A stretch of DNA of 64,000 bases, from positions 29,570 through 93,569 of the forward strand of contig JAHHUH010000002.1 in the NCBI GenBank assembly GCA_020024105.1, in the 5' to 3' direction. This stretch comes from Phascolarctobacterium sp. (GTDB lineage: Bacteria > Bacillota > Negativicutes > Acidaminococcales > Acidaminococcaceae). This document shows positions 1 to 7,952 of this stretch, piece by piece (the stretch's first letter is position 1; every line of letters starts with the position of its first letter). The position numbers and the translations under genes were made by a program. The notes beneath the pieces were generated by a model. That model ran no database searches and was not told the DNA's origin. It was given only the letters and a program-made list of their open reading frames with translations.

Positions 1-1815
1 CGTATCCGCAGTCTGAGCTGCCAGGATAGTATTCTTAACCTCCCTGTCGGCCTTCTTCAATACTGCCACGGCCAATCCGGGCTCCGGAGACCGGGCCTCC
101 GCAATTAAGCGGGATCTGAGCTTTAAGGTTTCCATATCGTCCTTAAACATAATACGGACGGAATTGGGGTCAGCACCACTACGACGAAGCAGGGCCGCCG
201 CCTCAAAGGTACGCTCGCCGGTCTGTACGGTAAAGTATTTCGTATCCAGGACAATGCCTGCATAAAGAGCCGTCGCCTCGGCCGGTGAAATATCCAGCCG
301 CTCATTAAAGTAGCCTACCAGCTCCGTTACCAGCTCACTGGCAGAGGAGGAGGAGGGTTCCAGATAAAGCAGCACCGTATCGGCAATCAAATCCTCAGCG
401 CGACGATGATGGTCCACAATAATCCGCTTGGGAATGGCCTCCAGCACCTTCTTGCTGGCTGTAATAGTCGCCCGGTGATGGTCCACCAGAATCAGCAGAC
501 TCTTATTATTGATATGCTTCAAGGCCTCTTCCTCTTCTACCATAATACTACGGTAGTCGTAGTCCTCGGATTTATGCTTTTCCTGTTCATTAGCCAGCAT
601 TTCCTTAATGCGGACTACATTATCATTCTCGCCACTGATAACGATATAGGTTTCCTTACCTACGGACAGCGCCAGCTTAGCCATACCGATAGCACTTCCC
701 AGGGCGTCATAGTCCTCCATCATATGTCCCATGACGAAAACCCTCTCCGCAGTACTAATCTGCTCGCTGATGGTCTGAGCCACAATACGGGCACGCACTC
801 TGGTGCTCTTAGCCGTTACCGTACTGGTACCGCCAAAGAACTGGGTATTTTTATTCTGGATAACCACGGCCTGGTCGCCACCACGTCCCAAAGCTAGGTA
901 CAGAGCCTTATTAGCCAGCTGTATCAGCTCCTCCAGGTTCAACCCGTCACAGCTCATGCCTACGCTGACCGTGGGCTGGATTTTATTACCGGAATGGATT
1001 TCTCTAATTTTATCCAAAATTTCAAATTTATTTTCAATCAGATGAGCCACAGCAGCATGATTAAAGCCCACCAGACTCAGCTCCTTATTCATACGACAAA
1101 TAAAGCCGTTGTTTTCAGCTACCCAGGTAGCAATTTTTTCATTGACCTCGCCACTCAGGTTGGCCATATTAGCCTCACTAAGGCCACGCATAACATCCTC
1201 ATAATTATCAAAGCGGATATAGGCCAGACAGAGCTTGTCATTCTCATATTTCTGTCGTAGCTGCTCAAATTCCGTAATGTCCGTTAAATAAAGCATCAGA
1301 CCGCTGGCCTGATTAGCAGGGCCCTTGATGGGAGCCTTCTCCATGGTCTGGACTAGACAGTGCCGTAAGCTATAGTAGCGGTCATTCATCTGCAGGATTT
1401 CTTCCCCATCATGGACGGACATCATTTCAAAGGCGTTGGCCGGCAGGGGCAGCACCTCTTCTAGACGCATTCCCTCCAGATGCTTTTTCTTCACCCAGGT
1501 CTGGAAAAGCTTGTTCTTCCATTGCAGCTTCCCATCCTTAGAAAAGACAGCCATACCAATATTCAGCTTCTGCACCGCAAAATAATTAGTACGCTCAATA
1601 TTACGAATAATATTATCCAGATAGCCACTGAAGAAGATTTCCTTATTCAATAACGTACGCCGACTGAAATAATAGGTCAAAAGGAAGATAGCCGCCATCA
1701 CAGGGATGGTATAGGGCTCAAAATAACATACTAGGGCCGCCAAAATTAAAATGATAATCAGGTAGATATTAGTATCCACCTTAGAATTCATATTACGATT
1801 GAACAATTTTAGCAT
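1..1815 (-). CDS. gdpP: GdpP-type cyclic-di-AMP phosphodiesterase (C-terminus cut by window edge)
   Basis: Membrane phosphodiesterase that hydrolyses cyclic di-AMP. The frame stays open from ATG at 1815 to base 1, giving 605 codons; the family is usually about 650-660 residues, so only the end of the DHHA1 domain is missing. Two membrane segments lie at about residues 10-50, followed by a PAS-like region and a degenerate GGDEF domain. The DHH domain shows the motif GHMMEDYDALGSAIG near residue 360 and VDHHRR near residue 465, then LDTKYF, which supplies the later metal ligand. An AGCAGGT ribosome site precedes the start. It lies 18 bases after yybS and is probably cotranscribed with it; this pair is conserved near the origin in Firmicutes. 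Confidence 0.93.
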   Translation of the reverse strand, partial: MLKLFNRNMNSKVDTNIYLIIILILAALVCYFEPYTIPVMAAIFLLTYYFSRRTLLNKEIFFSGYLDNIIRNIERTNYFAVQKLNIGMAVFSKDGKLQWKNKLFQTWVKKKHLEGMRLEEVLPLPANAFEMMSVHDGEEILQMNDRYYSLRHCLVQTMEKAPIKGPANQASGLMLYLTDITEFEQLRQKYENDKLCLAYIRFDNYEDVMRGLSEANMANLSGEVNEKIATWVAENNGFICRMNKELSLVGFNHAAVAHLIENKFEILDKIREIHSGNKIQPTVSVGMSCDGLNLEELIQLANKALYLALGRGGDQAVVIQNKNTQFFGGTSTVTAKSTRVRARIVAQTISEQISTAERVFVMGHMMEDYDALGSAIGMAKLALSVGKETYIVISGENDNVVRIKEMLANEQEKHKSEDYDYRSIMVEEEEALKHINNKSLLILVDHHRATITASKKVLEAIPKRIIVDHHRRAEDLIADTVLLYLEPSSSSASELVTELVGYFNERLDISPAEATALYAGIVLDTKYFTVQTGERTFEAAALLRRSGADPNSVRIMFKDDMETLKLRSRLIAEARSPEPGLAVAVLKKADREVKNTILAAQTADT

Positions 1816-1833
1816 TACCTGCTCAACTCCATC

Positions 1834-2793
1834 CTATCTAAGACGCTTGGGACGAATCTTTCTAAAATCAAAAATAATATCAAAGGCGCCTACATAAACC
1901 ATAATCTGAGAAAAAATGGGTATAATGAACATCAGGGATAAGCCTACATGGGCCATCCATTTCGGCTTCTGCTTCTTTTCCACAAACCAGTACAGCAGGG
2001 CGATACCCTGGAGCACCATGATAAAGCTGCAGACGGTCTGCACATTAACAGAAACATTGTACAACCAGCTATCCGGCTGGTTAAGATAAAAATAGGTTAC
2101 GGAACCCAGGGACAGACCATAGGGCCACAAAATCCAACCCGGTACCTGTAATTGGGTAAAGGGCGGGAAATCTTCAAATCTTTCACCCAGCTTAGTCAAA
2201 ATCTTCTTAGCTGCCCAGTAGTTGACCAGAGCCAGAACCGGTGCAGTCAAAAGGAAGGCGCCGGGCATGATAATCCGCATCATCCGCAGCAGCTCCGCAT
2301 AGCCGTCCACGGCCTGCCTAATATCAGCCTCAGCCATACCACTACTACGATAGTAATTTTCCAGCTCTCCCAGGCTCTGCTGGAAGGAGGTAAACATCAT
2401 CTCGATGGGATCAATACCTAGAACCAGGAAGCTGAGCGCTACATTGATAATGAGAGCGACAACCGCACCTACGCTACCATAGAGCAGCATGCGTACCGGA
2501 GGCAGATGCCGGCGCATGCATTCGCCTAAAATTAAACCCAACAAACCAAATATAGCCATCAGGAAAAAAGCCTGGATGGGACTGATAATCATCCCGATGA
2601 TGATACCAGCTACAATCAGGCTCATAATGCTCCATTTAATACCGTTACGCATACCGCAGATAATAATGGGCAGGGGCCAGATAAAATTAACAAAAGTACC
2701 AATAACAGGAACATACATACTTACTAGGGCCATGACAATGGCAACGGCAGCTAATATGCTGGCTTCGACCATGGCAGAAGTTTTACGAATCAC
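1834..2793 (-). CDS. yybS: YybS-family (DUF2232) membrane protein
   Basis: Polytopic inner-membrane protein of 319 residues with about eight hydrophobic segments and no catalytic motif. It matches the DUF2232/YybS family, which sits directly upstream of gdpP in many Firmicutes; its function is unknown, although the fold has been compared with ECF substrate-binding subunits. The start is GTG at 2793, chosen because GGAGG lies seven bases before it. The first helices contain the Pro/Gly-rich NFIWPLPIIICG-type segment typical of the family. It is divergent from gluQ and forms an operon with gdpP. Confidence 0.82.
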   Translation of the reverse strand: MIRKTSAMVEASILAAVAIVMALVSMYVPVIGTFVNFIWPLPIIICGMRNGIKWSIMSLIVAGIIIGMIISPIQAFFLMAIFGLLGLILGECMRRHLPPVRMLLYGSVGAVVALIINVALSFLVLGIDPIEMMFTSFQQSLGELENYYRSSGMAEADIRQAVDGYAELLRMMRIIMPGAFLLTAPVLALVNYWAAKKILTKLGERFEDFPPFTQLQVPGWILWPYGLSLGSVTYFYLNQPDSWLYNVSVNVQTVCSFIMVLQGIALLYWFVEKKQKPKWMAHVGLSLMFIIPIFSQIMVYVGAFDIIFDFRKIRPKRLR

Positions 2794-2938
2794 ACAAGTT
2801 CCTCCTTTAAAACATTAAGCGTTAAAATAAGTTTTATTTTATTTTCTATAACATTACTATTTTACAACAATATAGCAAAAAAGGCAAAAAACACGACCTT
2901 TTTCCAAAGTATTTTTAGTTGCAGAAATGAGATTTATT

Positions 2939-2966
2939 TTGATTTTTTCCTACTTAATGATAAAAT
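2939..2966 (+). promoter_or_regulatory. Likely sigma-A promoter for gluQ
   Basis: TTGATT (2939-2944) and TAAAAT (2961-2966) are separated by 16 bases, about 30 bases upstream of the gluQ start. The region between yybS and gluQ is otherwise AT-rich and empty. Confidence 0.5.
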
Positions 2967-2996
2967 AGAAAGATACAAAGGATGGAAGAGATATTT

Positions 2997-3959
2997 ATGG
3001 AAGAAAAAACCATTTGTGGACGCTTTGCTCCCACTCCCAGTGGGCGAATTCACCTGGGAAATATTTTTTGCAGTCTTCTAGCCTGGCTCCAGGCTAAATC
3101 CCAAGGTGGTAAAATAGTACTCCGCATTGAGGATTTAGATAGTACCCGCTGCCCCCGTGCCAATGCCGATGCCCTAGCTGCGGATTTGGAGTGGCTAGGA
3201 CTGACCTGGGATACGGGTGCCTACTGCAGCAGTAATAGTGAGGACTACTTTCAAAGTAGACGCTTTCCTATTTATGCCCGCTATCTACAGCGTTTAGAGG
3301 AGCAGGAGCTTATTTATCCCTGCTTCTGCAGTCGTGGCGAGCTCCATGCCGCCAATGCCCCCCACCTTAGTGATGGGCGGGTTATATATCCGGGTACCTG
3401 CCGTCACCTGACTGCCGCTCAAAGAGCAGCCAAAAGTGCACAGCGTTCACCCGCCTACCGAATCAAGGTAACGGATAGCCCTATCAGCTTTCAGGATGGT
3501 CTTTATGGACAATATACAGAGTGTCTAGCCCAGGAATGTGGGGATTTTATCGTCCGTCGCAGTGATGGGGTTTATGCCTACCAGCTGGCCGTCGTCATTG
3601 ATGACGCTCTCATGCAGATCAACCAGGTGGTTCGTGGCTCCGATTTGCTCAGCTCCACGCCCATGCAGCTCTATTTATACCAGCTGCTGCAGCTGCCTGC
3701 GCCACAATTCATCCACGTCCCCCTTCTAATAGCACCGGACGGACGCCGTCTGGCCAAGAGGGATAAGGACCTCGATTTGGACTGCCTACGCCGCATCTAT
3801 ACCAGCCCCGAACCGATTATCGGTTATCTGGCTTATTTAGCCGGTCAGCTTTCCCACCCCGAGCCCCTCAAGGCCGAGGAGCTGCTCAGCTGCTTTGACC
3901 TAAGCAAGGTTCCTACTCATAATATTGTCGTTCCACCTACCCTACCCCTCTTAAAATAA
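2997..3959 (+). CDS. gluQ: Glutamyl-Q tRNA(Asp) synthetase
   Basis: Truncated GluRS paralogue that attaches glutamate to the queuosine base at position 34 of tRNA-Asp. The protein is about 320 residues and lacks the GluRS anticodon-binding domain. Class I signature FAPTPSGRIHLGN occupies residues 10-22; the KMSKS-like loop reads LAKRDKD. A zinc site is formed by CFC and the later YPGTC. ATG at 2997 is preferred over the in-frame ATG at 2982 because GGAAGAG (2984-2990) is spaced six bases from it. The gene lies 1.5 kb from a putative queuine-salvage pair, and its substrate tRNA-Asp(GTC) is encoded at 58395-58471. Confidence 0.92.
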   Translation: MEEKTICGRFAPTPSGRIHLGNIFCSLLAWLQAKSQGGKIVLRIEDLDSTRCPRANADALAADLEWLGLTWDTGAYCSSNSEDYFQSRRFPIYARYLQRLEEQELIYPCFCSRGELHAANAPHLSDGRVIYPGTCRHLTAAQRAAKSAQRSPAYRIKVTDSPISFQDGLYGQYTECLAQECGDFIVRRSDGVYAYQLAVVIDDALMQINQVVRGSDLLSSTPMQLYLYQLLQLPAPQFIHVPLLIAPDGRRLAKRDKDLDLDCLRRIYTSPEPIIGYLAYLAGQLSHPEPLKAEELLSCFDLSKVPTHNIVVPPTLPLLK

Positions 3960-3985
3960 TTAAATAAAATAAAAGGAGAGCTTTT

Positions 3986-4204
3986 ATGAAAAAATTTCTT
4001 ATGAGCATCAAGGTTAATGTGTTCATCATCGTGGTAGCGTCCATCGTTGCCGGCATGGCTGCACATTATTTTTTCCAGAACAAATGGCTGGGCTTCTTCT
4101 TCGTAGCACTGCCCCTCATCGCCCTCTATATGTACCAGACCTACACTAAGATGGCTGACCTGGACAAAAAATTAAAAGTAAAGCACAAAAACAAATACCG
4201 TTAA
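3986..4204 (+). CDS. Small two-helix membrane protein
   Basis: A 72-residue protein with two hydrophobic stretches (about residues 8-28 and 33-50) and a strongly basic C-terminal tail rich in Lys. AAGGAGAG precedes the ATG at good distance. It follows gluQ by 26 bases on the same strand and is closed by a strong terminator, so it is probably cotranscribed. No family is recognised. Its topology suggests two membrane helices with both ends in the cytoplasm. Confidence 0.7.
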   Translation: MKKFLMSIKVNVFIIVVASIVAGMAAHYFFQNKWLGFFFVALPLIALYMYQTYTKMADLDKKLKVKHKNKYR

Positions 4205-4210
4205 AAAAAA

Positions 4211-4243
4211 CAGGCAGGAAGTTGACTTCCTGCCTGCTTTTTT
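4211..4243 (+). terminator. Intrinsic terminator after gluQ operon
   Basis: An 11-12 bp perfect hairpin (CAGGCAGGAAG with its complement) is followed by a run of T. It ends the short plus-strand operon. Confidence 0.9.
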
Positions 4244-4258
4244 ATGGAATTGACAATC

Positions 4259-4687
4259 TTAAATTTTAATATCCAGCTGTGCGGATACACCGACGCCCTG
4301 TACCCTATTAATATCTTTAATATCAATTCTATCGATAGGAACAAGTACTACCGCGCGCACGCCAAAAATAGTCTGTTCAATCTGTAAAGCTGCCTTACAT
4401 TGATCCACATAAGCCTGCGGTCCGGAAACCTGAGCTGCACCGGCACGGCTACCATCACCCACAGCAATAATGGGCACAACCTTAGTAGCATATTCGCTGC
4501 TAACACCGTATTTAGCGGTAATTGCATTAATAGCCTTATCAATTTCAGGAGCTGTAGCATTAACTACCGCACCGATAACGCCACCCTTTAAAACTTTATC
4601 CAGAATACCTGCCTGTGCAGGAGCCATGCTATTGCCTAAAACAAAGCCACACACCAGGGCTGCTGCAATCCATTTTTTACCTTGCAT
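4259..4687 (-). CDS. Secreted small protein of unknown function
   Basis: A 142-residue protein with a clear signal peptide: basic MQGKK, a hydrophobic core, and a likely cleavage after APAQA near residue 27. The mature part begins with a Gly/Val-rich stretch, then an alpha/beta-looking region ending in SAQLDIKI. There are no cysteines in the mature region except one, and no lipobox. A good AGGAGG lies upstream. It converges with the gluQ operon and shares the terminator region. No family is recognised; it could be a periplasmic or outer-membrane-associated protein in a diderm cell. Confidence 0.7.
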   Translation of the reverse strand: MQGKKWIAAALVCGFVLGNSMAPAQAGILDKVLKGGVIGAVVNATAPEIDKAINAITAKYGVSSEYATKVVPIIAVGDGSRAGAAQVSGPQAYVDQCKAALQIEQTIFGVRAVVLVPIDRIDIKDINRVQGVGVSAQLDIKI

Positions 4688-4770
4688 AAATACGACCTCC
4701 TTCTAAGTCCTATTGCATACTTATTTCGACATATCTCTCAAAAAGCCTTGAAAAAAGTATGTGAATTAAT

Positions 4771-5472
4771 TTATTCTCCAGTCCGGGTATGTAAATACCT
4801 TACCAGATAAATGACCGGCGTATCCAGCAGGCTGGTAATAATGAAGATTACGTAACTGAATATGATAATTTCCTGCAGGACCTCCGTAGGATATACCCCA
4901 AAGAAAGCGCAATAGGTAAACAAAACAGTGTTCAACAGCTGAGAAATAAGCGTGGAGCCATTATTCCGCAGCCACAGATAGCTGCTGTTACTGCCACATC
5001 GTTTACTAGTCAAGGACCACCACCAGTGATAGAGCCACACATCAAATTTTTGAACAATGCCATAAACAACAAGGCTGGAAATGATAATCCTCGGAATACC
5101 GGCAAAAACACTTTCTACATGGGCAAACATCAAATCTCCCTCTGCAGGTGTATAAAGCAGCCATAGCTGGGACATCAGGACAAAGCCCAAAGAGGACATA
5201 ATACCTAAATTTACAGCCCGATCCGCTTCCTTCTTGCCATAAAGCTCGCTCAAAATATCTGTTACCAGAAAAGTGGAAGCAAAAAGAATATTTCCCAGGG
5301 TCTGCCTAACACCAAAGGCATCTATCAGAATCATGACCTCGATGTTAGCAGCGATAGTAGCTAAAACCGTCCAGGCATAAAGGCCTCTTTCCTTAAAGAA
5401 AAAATGCCAGACTACTACACTACCATAAACAAAAATTAAATTAAGCACTAGTAAAAGCTCATTACTCATCAT
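4771..5472 (-). CDS. yhhQ: YhhQ/VUT-family queuosine-precursor transporter
   Basis: A 233-residue polytopic membrane protein with six or seven helices. It matches the YhhQ (VUT) family, shown in E. coli to import preQ0 and preQ1 and in Chlamydia to act in queuine uptake. Family marks visible here are the acidic motif in ILSELYGKKEA and the late helix segment SLLDTPVIY. Its start overlaps the stop of the radical SAM gene by four bases (ATGA), which means translational coupling. Both are under the preQ1 riboswitch at 6264-6303, which strongly supports a role in import of a queuosine precursor. Confidence 0.85.
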   Translation of the reverse strand: MMSNELLLVLNLIFVYGSVVVWHFFFKERGLYAWTVLATIAANIEVMILIDAFGVRQTLGNILFASTFLVTDILSELYGKKEADRAVNLGIMSSLGFVLMSQLWLLYTPAEGDLMFAHVESVFAGIPRIIISSLVVYGIVQKFDVWLYHWWWSLTSKRCGSNSSYLWLRNNGSTLISQLLNTVLFTYCAFFGVYPTEVLQEIIIFSYVIFIITSLLDTPVIYLVRYLHTRTGE

Positions 5473-6188
5473 ACGCCCACTCCAAAATCTGTATTATTTA
5501 ACAGGATGTCCACCCGCGGGTCATCCCGATAAAGAGGATAAATTTCCTCTTCAAAAATTTTAATTACCCTGGGGTCGGGCATAATCGGCATGGTATTGGC
5601 AACCATGATATTAATGCAGACCCTTTTAAAATACTTGAGCCCAATGGAAATATCCGCCAGCATACTTTCCTTACTTTGACCGGGTAAGCCCTGTAGGAGA
5701 CAAACCTGGTCAAAATTTTCTGCAATTTCTTCCGGTGTAGCCTGACCCATGCCCTTAACCAGATAACTCTCACGAAAAAGACCGTCAAAGGTTTCTACGC
5801 CTATCTTCATCCGCAAAGTAATTCCTTGCTGGGCAAAGCGTTCCCGCCAAGCAGGTATCAGCTGTCTATGAAGCCAGTGGCTTTCAAAATACATGGTACT
5901 AATCTGCTTTTCCTTAGCTACTGCTAAAATTTCCTTTACCGTCTGCTCATCCAGATCACAGAAGCTACCGGAATTGATAACCTCCAGCTTCCCATATTTA
6001 CCAGTAACCTGGCGCAAAACCCTATGATTCAGCTGATAATTAGCCTCTGCATCCCGTGAAAAATCTGTATGATAATCACAAAAGCGGCAGCGACGCCATT
6101 TACAGCCGTTGCCCCGTAGCAGGACTATTTCCCGGCTATCTTTTTCTTTAATTTCTGCATAACGAAATGCAAAAGGTACTTCTGCCAT
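5469..6188 (-). CDS. Radical SAM enzyme, candidate queuine lyase (QueL)
   Basis: A 239-residue single-domain radical SAM protein. The cluster-binding cysteines sit at 29, 34 and 37 in GCKWRRCRFCDYH, a CX4CX2C spacing rather than the usual CX3CX2C. Later motifs ESHW and GVETFD fit the half-barrel of the superfamily. It ends in GVGV without an extra cluster or B12 domain. The start at 6188 is chosen because GGAGG lies five bases upstream. It overlaps yhhQ and sits behind a preQ1 riboswitch, so a role in queuosine precursor metabolism is likely. QueL, known from gut Clostridia to make preQ1 from queuine, is the best candidate, but this assignment is inferred from context and size. Confidence 0.68.
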   Translation of the reverse strand: MAEVPFAFRYAEIKEKDSREIVLLRGNGCKWRRCRFCDYHTDFSRDAEANYQLNHRVLRQVTGKYGKLEVINSGSFCDLDEQTVKEILAVAKEKQISTMYFESHWLHRQLIPAWRERFAQQGITLRMKIGVETFDGLFRESYLVKGMGQATPEEIAENFDQVCLLQGLPGQSKESMLADISIGLKYFKRVCINIMVANTMPIMPDPRVIKIFEEEIYPLYRDDPRVDILLNNTDFGVGV

Positions 6189-6203
6189 AAATTCCTCCAT
6201 AAT

Positions 6204-6229
6204 AAAAAAAGGTGCACTACGGCACCTTT
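6204..6229 (-). terminator. Riboswitch-controlled intrinsic terminator
   Basis: An AAAGGTGC/GCACCTTT stem with a six-base loop is followed by seven T, ending just before the ribosome site of the radical SAM gene. The segment CCGTAGT (plus bases 6216-6222) is exactly complementary to ACTACGG in the tail of the preQ1 aptamer (6264-6270). It can therefore be held open as an antiterminator when the ligand is absent. Confidence 0.85.
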
Positions 6230-6263
6230 AATAAACAGAATATCACTCAAACATTCTTTAAGC

Positions 6264-6303
6264 CCGTAGTTTTGTTTAGAGACAGGATGGTTACGAACTG
6301 TCT
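6264..6303 (-). promoter_or_regulatory. preQ1 class I riboswitch aptamer
   Basis: On the minus strand a six-base-pair P1 (AGACAG/CTGTCT, bases 6298-6303 and 6280-6285) encloses a loop with TTCGTAACC. An A-rich tail TAAACAAAACTACGGG follows. This is the H-type pseudoknot layout of preQ1-I aptamers, in which loop C residues pair with the G run at the tail. Ligand binding would sequester ACTACGG and let the downstream terminator form, so this should be an OFF switch. It controls the radical SAM and yhhQ genes. Confidence 0.82.
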
Positions 6304-6324
6304 GTTATGTAATTTACAGGAGAC

Positions 6325-6354
6325 ATTATAGCACCCTTTGATAAGGGCTGACAA
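6325..6354 (-). promoter_or_regulatory. Promoter of the preQ1-regulated operon
   Basis: TTGTCA (6349-6354) and TATAAT (6325-6330), read on the minus strand, are separated by 18 bases. They lie about 20 bases upstream of the aptamer. Confidence 0.7.
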
Positions 6355-6362
6355 GTATTATT

Positions 6363-6617
6363 TTATTGCTTTTCTATTCTAAAAACATTAATCACATCCG
6401 GATCAGAGCAGCAGAAGCGCGCAGTGCCCTCAGGTTCACCAGGAATACTGCCGCCATAGCGTAAAATATCTATATAGGGAAAGCCCGCATGAAGAGCCAT
6501 GGGACAAAGCTGACCTCTTTCCGTATCAAAGTCAAAGCTGTCACCCACCTTATGCCCCCGATGGCAGGGACAGTCACCCTTGCGTTCAATTAATGTTATT
6601 TTTAGCTTTGGTCGCAT
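6363..6617 (-). CDS. TIGR04076-family small Cys-containing protein
   Basis: An 84-residue soluble protein. Its pattern of CPCHRGHKVGDSF, then QLCPMALHA, a YGGSIP stretch and a C-terminal CCSDPD with final FRI matches the TIGR04076 family of short cysteine-containing proteins of unknown function in anaerobes. The start at 6617 is chosen because GAGGTG lies seven bases upstream; a longer in-frame reading has no ribosome site. The conserved cysteines could bind a metal, but this is unproven. It stands alone, between the mutAB-meaB terminator and the preQ1 operon promoter. Confidence 0.75.
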   Translation of the reverse strand: MRPKLKITLIERKGDCPCHRGHKVGDSFDFDTERGQLCPMALHAGFPYIDILRYGGSIPGEPEGTARFCCSDPDVINVFRIEKQ

Positions 6618-6702
6618 TTTATCACCTCTTCGACTGCTATTATACCATGTACCCACCAAGAAGTACCAGCGACCAAGAAATACCGCAAAGGCTTTCCAGG
6701 AT

Positions 6703-6736
6703 AAAAAAAGAGGATGGAGACGAACCTCCATCCTCT
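6703..6736 (-). terminator. Terminator of the mutA-mutB-meaB operon
   Basis: A ten-base-pair stem (GAGGATGGAG and its complement) is followed on the minus strand by seven T. Confidence 0.88.
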
Positions 6737-6760
6737 AAAAATTTTATTGGTTAGGAAAAG

Positions 6761-7942
6761 CTATTTGCCTTGGTTACTATTGTAATGTCTAGCAGCCGCC
6801 CGATCCATATCAAAAGCTTTGATAAGCTCATTAACAGCCTGACTAGGCGAAACCACACCATTAACAGCAGCTTCCATAACAGCAGGCAAGCGTCCTTTAA
6901 TCATCGGATCTTCAAAGAACAAATTATGCAAGTGTTCATCAATCATGCTGTTAACCCAAGATAAGGTCTGCGCCTTACGACGTTTGGTGAAAGCGCCGCT
7001 TTCCTTGGTAACCTTTTCAAAATGCTTCATAACTGCCCATAACTCCATCAAGCCCTCTTTTTTAATAGCAGAGCAACGATAAGCATGGGTCTTCCAGCCT
7101 TCAGTTGCAGGTCTGATAAACTCAATCATGCGTTCATACTCACCCTGTGTAACAATAGCCTTCGGTAAATTATCACCATCAGCCTTGTTAACAACAATGG
7201 CGTCAGCAACTTCCATAATGCCCTTCTTAATACCCTGGAGGTCATCACCTGCACCGGTAAGTACTACCAGCATAAAGAAGTCAACCATGGAACGAACTGT
7301 AATTTCAGACTGGCCTACACCAACGGTTTCAACAAGAATAACGTCACAACCAGCAGCTTCGCAAAGCAGCATGGTTTCACGGCTCTTACGAGCAACGCCA
7401 CCCAGAGTACCCTTTGCAGGGGACGGACGGATAAAGCAGTTGGGCTCGCGAGAAAGCATCTGCATACGAGTCTTATCACCTAGGATGGAACCACCGGTAA
7501 TGGAGCTGGTAGGGTCAACTGCCAAAACAGCAACCTTACAACCCTGACGGCAGAGCATCTGGCCAAAAGCCTCGATAAAGGTACTCTTACCAGCGCCGGG
7601 AACACCACTAATGCCAATACGTAAAGCCTTACCGGTATAGGGCAATAATTCTTGAAGCACACGTTGTGCTTTGTCAAAGTCACGCGGAGCGTTACTTTCA
7701 ATAAGCGTAATTGCTTGAGATAGGATCTTGCGATCGCCTTCACTGACACCCTTTACCAATTCCTCTATGGAAGGACGCCTTCTGAGCGGAAAGCGCCTTT
7801 CGTTAACAGCGGGAGTATACTTTTCTTCCGATACAGCATTCACCGCACTATCGATGCCGCCCATTACGGAACAGGCAAAGTTAGGATTTTTTTCTTGGGG
7901 AACCCAACTTGGACGTGGGTCTTTTTCACCAGTTTCAGGCAT
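6761..7942 (-). CDS. meaB: MeaB-type GTPase chaperone of methylmalonyl-CoA mutase
   Basis: G3E-family GTPase that protects methylmalonyl-CoA mutase and helps load adenosylcobalamin. The protein is 393 residues; the P-loop GVPGAGKST is at 113-121, followed by AVDPTSS, VETVGVGQSE (switch region) and NKADG for guanine recognition. The family is usually about 320-340 residues, so there is an N-terminal extension of roughly 50 residues with no recognised domain. The start is supported by GAGGTG. It follows mutB by ten bases and ends the operon, which fits its role as partner of the mutase. Confidence 0.95.
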   Translation of the reverse strand: MPETGEKDPRPSWVPQEKNPNFACSVMGGIDSAVNAVSEEKYTPAVNERRFPLRRRPSIEELVKGVSEGDRKILSQAITLIESNAPRDFDKAQRVLQELLPYTGKALRIGISGVPGAGKSTFIEAFGQMLCRQGCKVAVLAVDPTSSITGGSILGDKTRMQMLSREPNCFIRPSPAKGTLGGVARKSRETMLLCEAAGCDVILVETVGVGQSEITVRSMVDFFMLVVLTGAGDDLQGIKKGIMEVADAIVVNKADGDNLPKAIVTQGEYERMIEFIRPATEGWKTHAYRCSAIKKEGLMELWAVMKHFEKVTKESGAFTKRRKAQTLSWVNSMIDEHLHNLFFEDPMIKGRLPAVMEAAVNGVVSPSQAVNELIKAFDMDRAAARHYNSNQGK

Positions 7943-7952
7943 TTAAATCACC

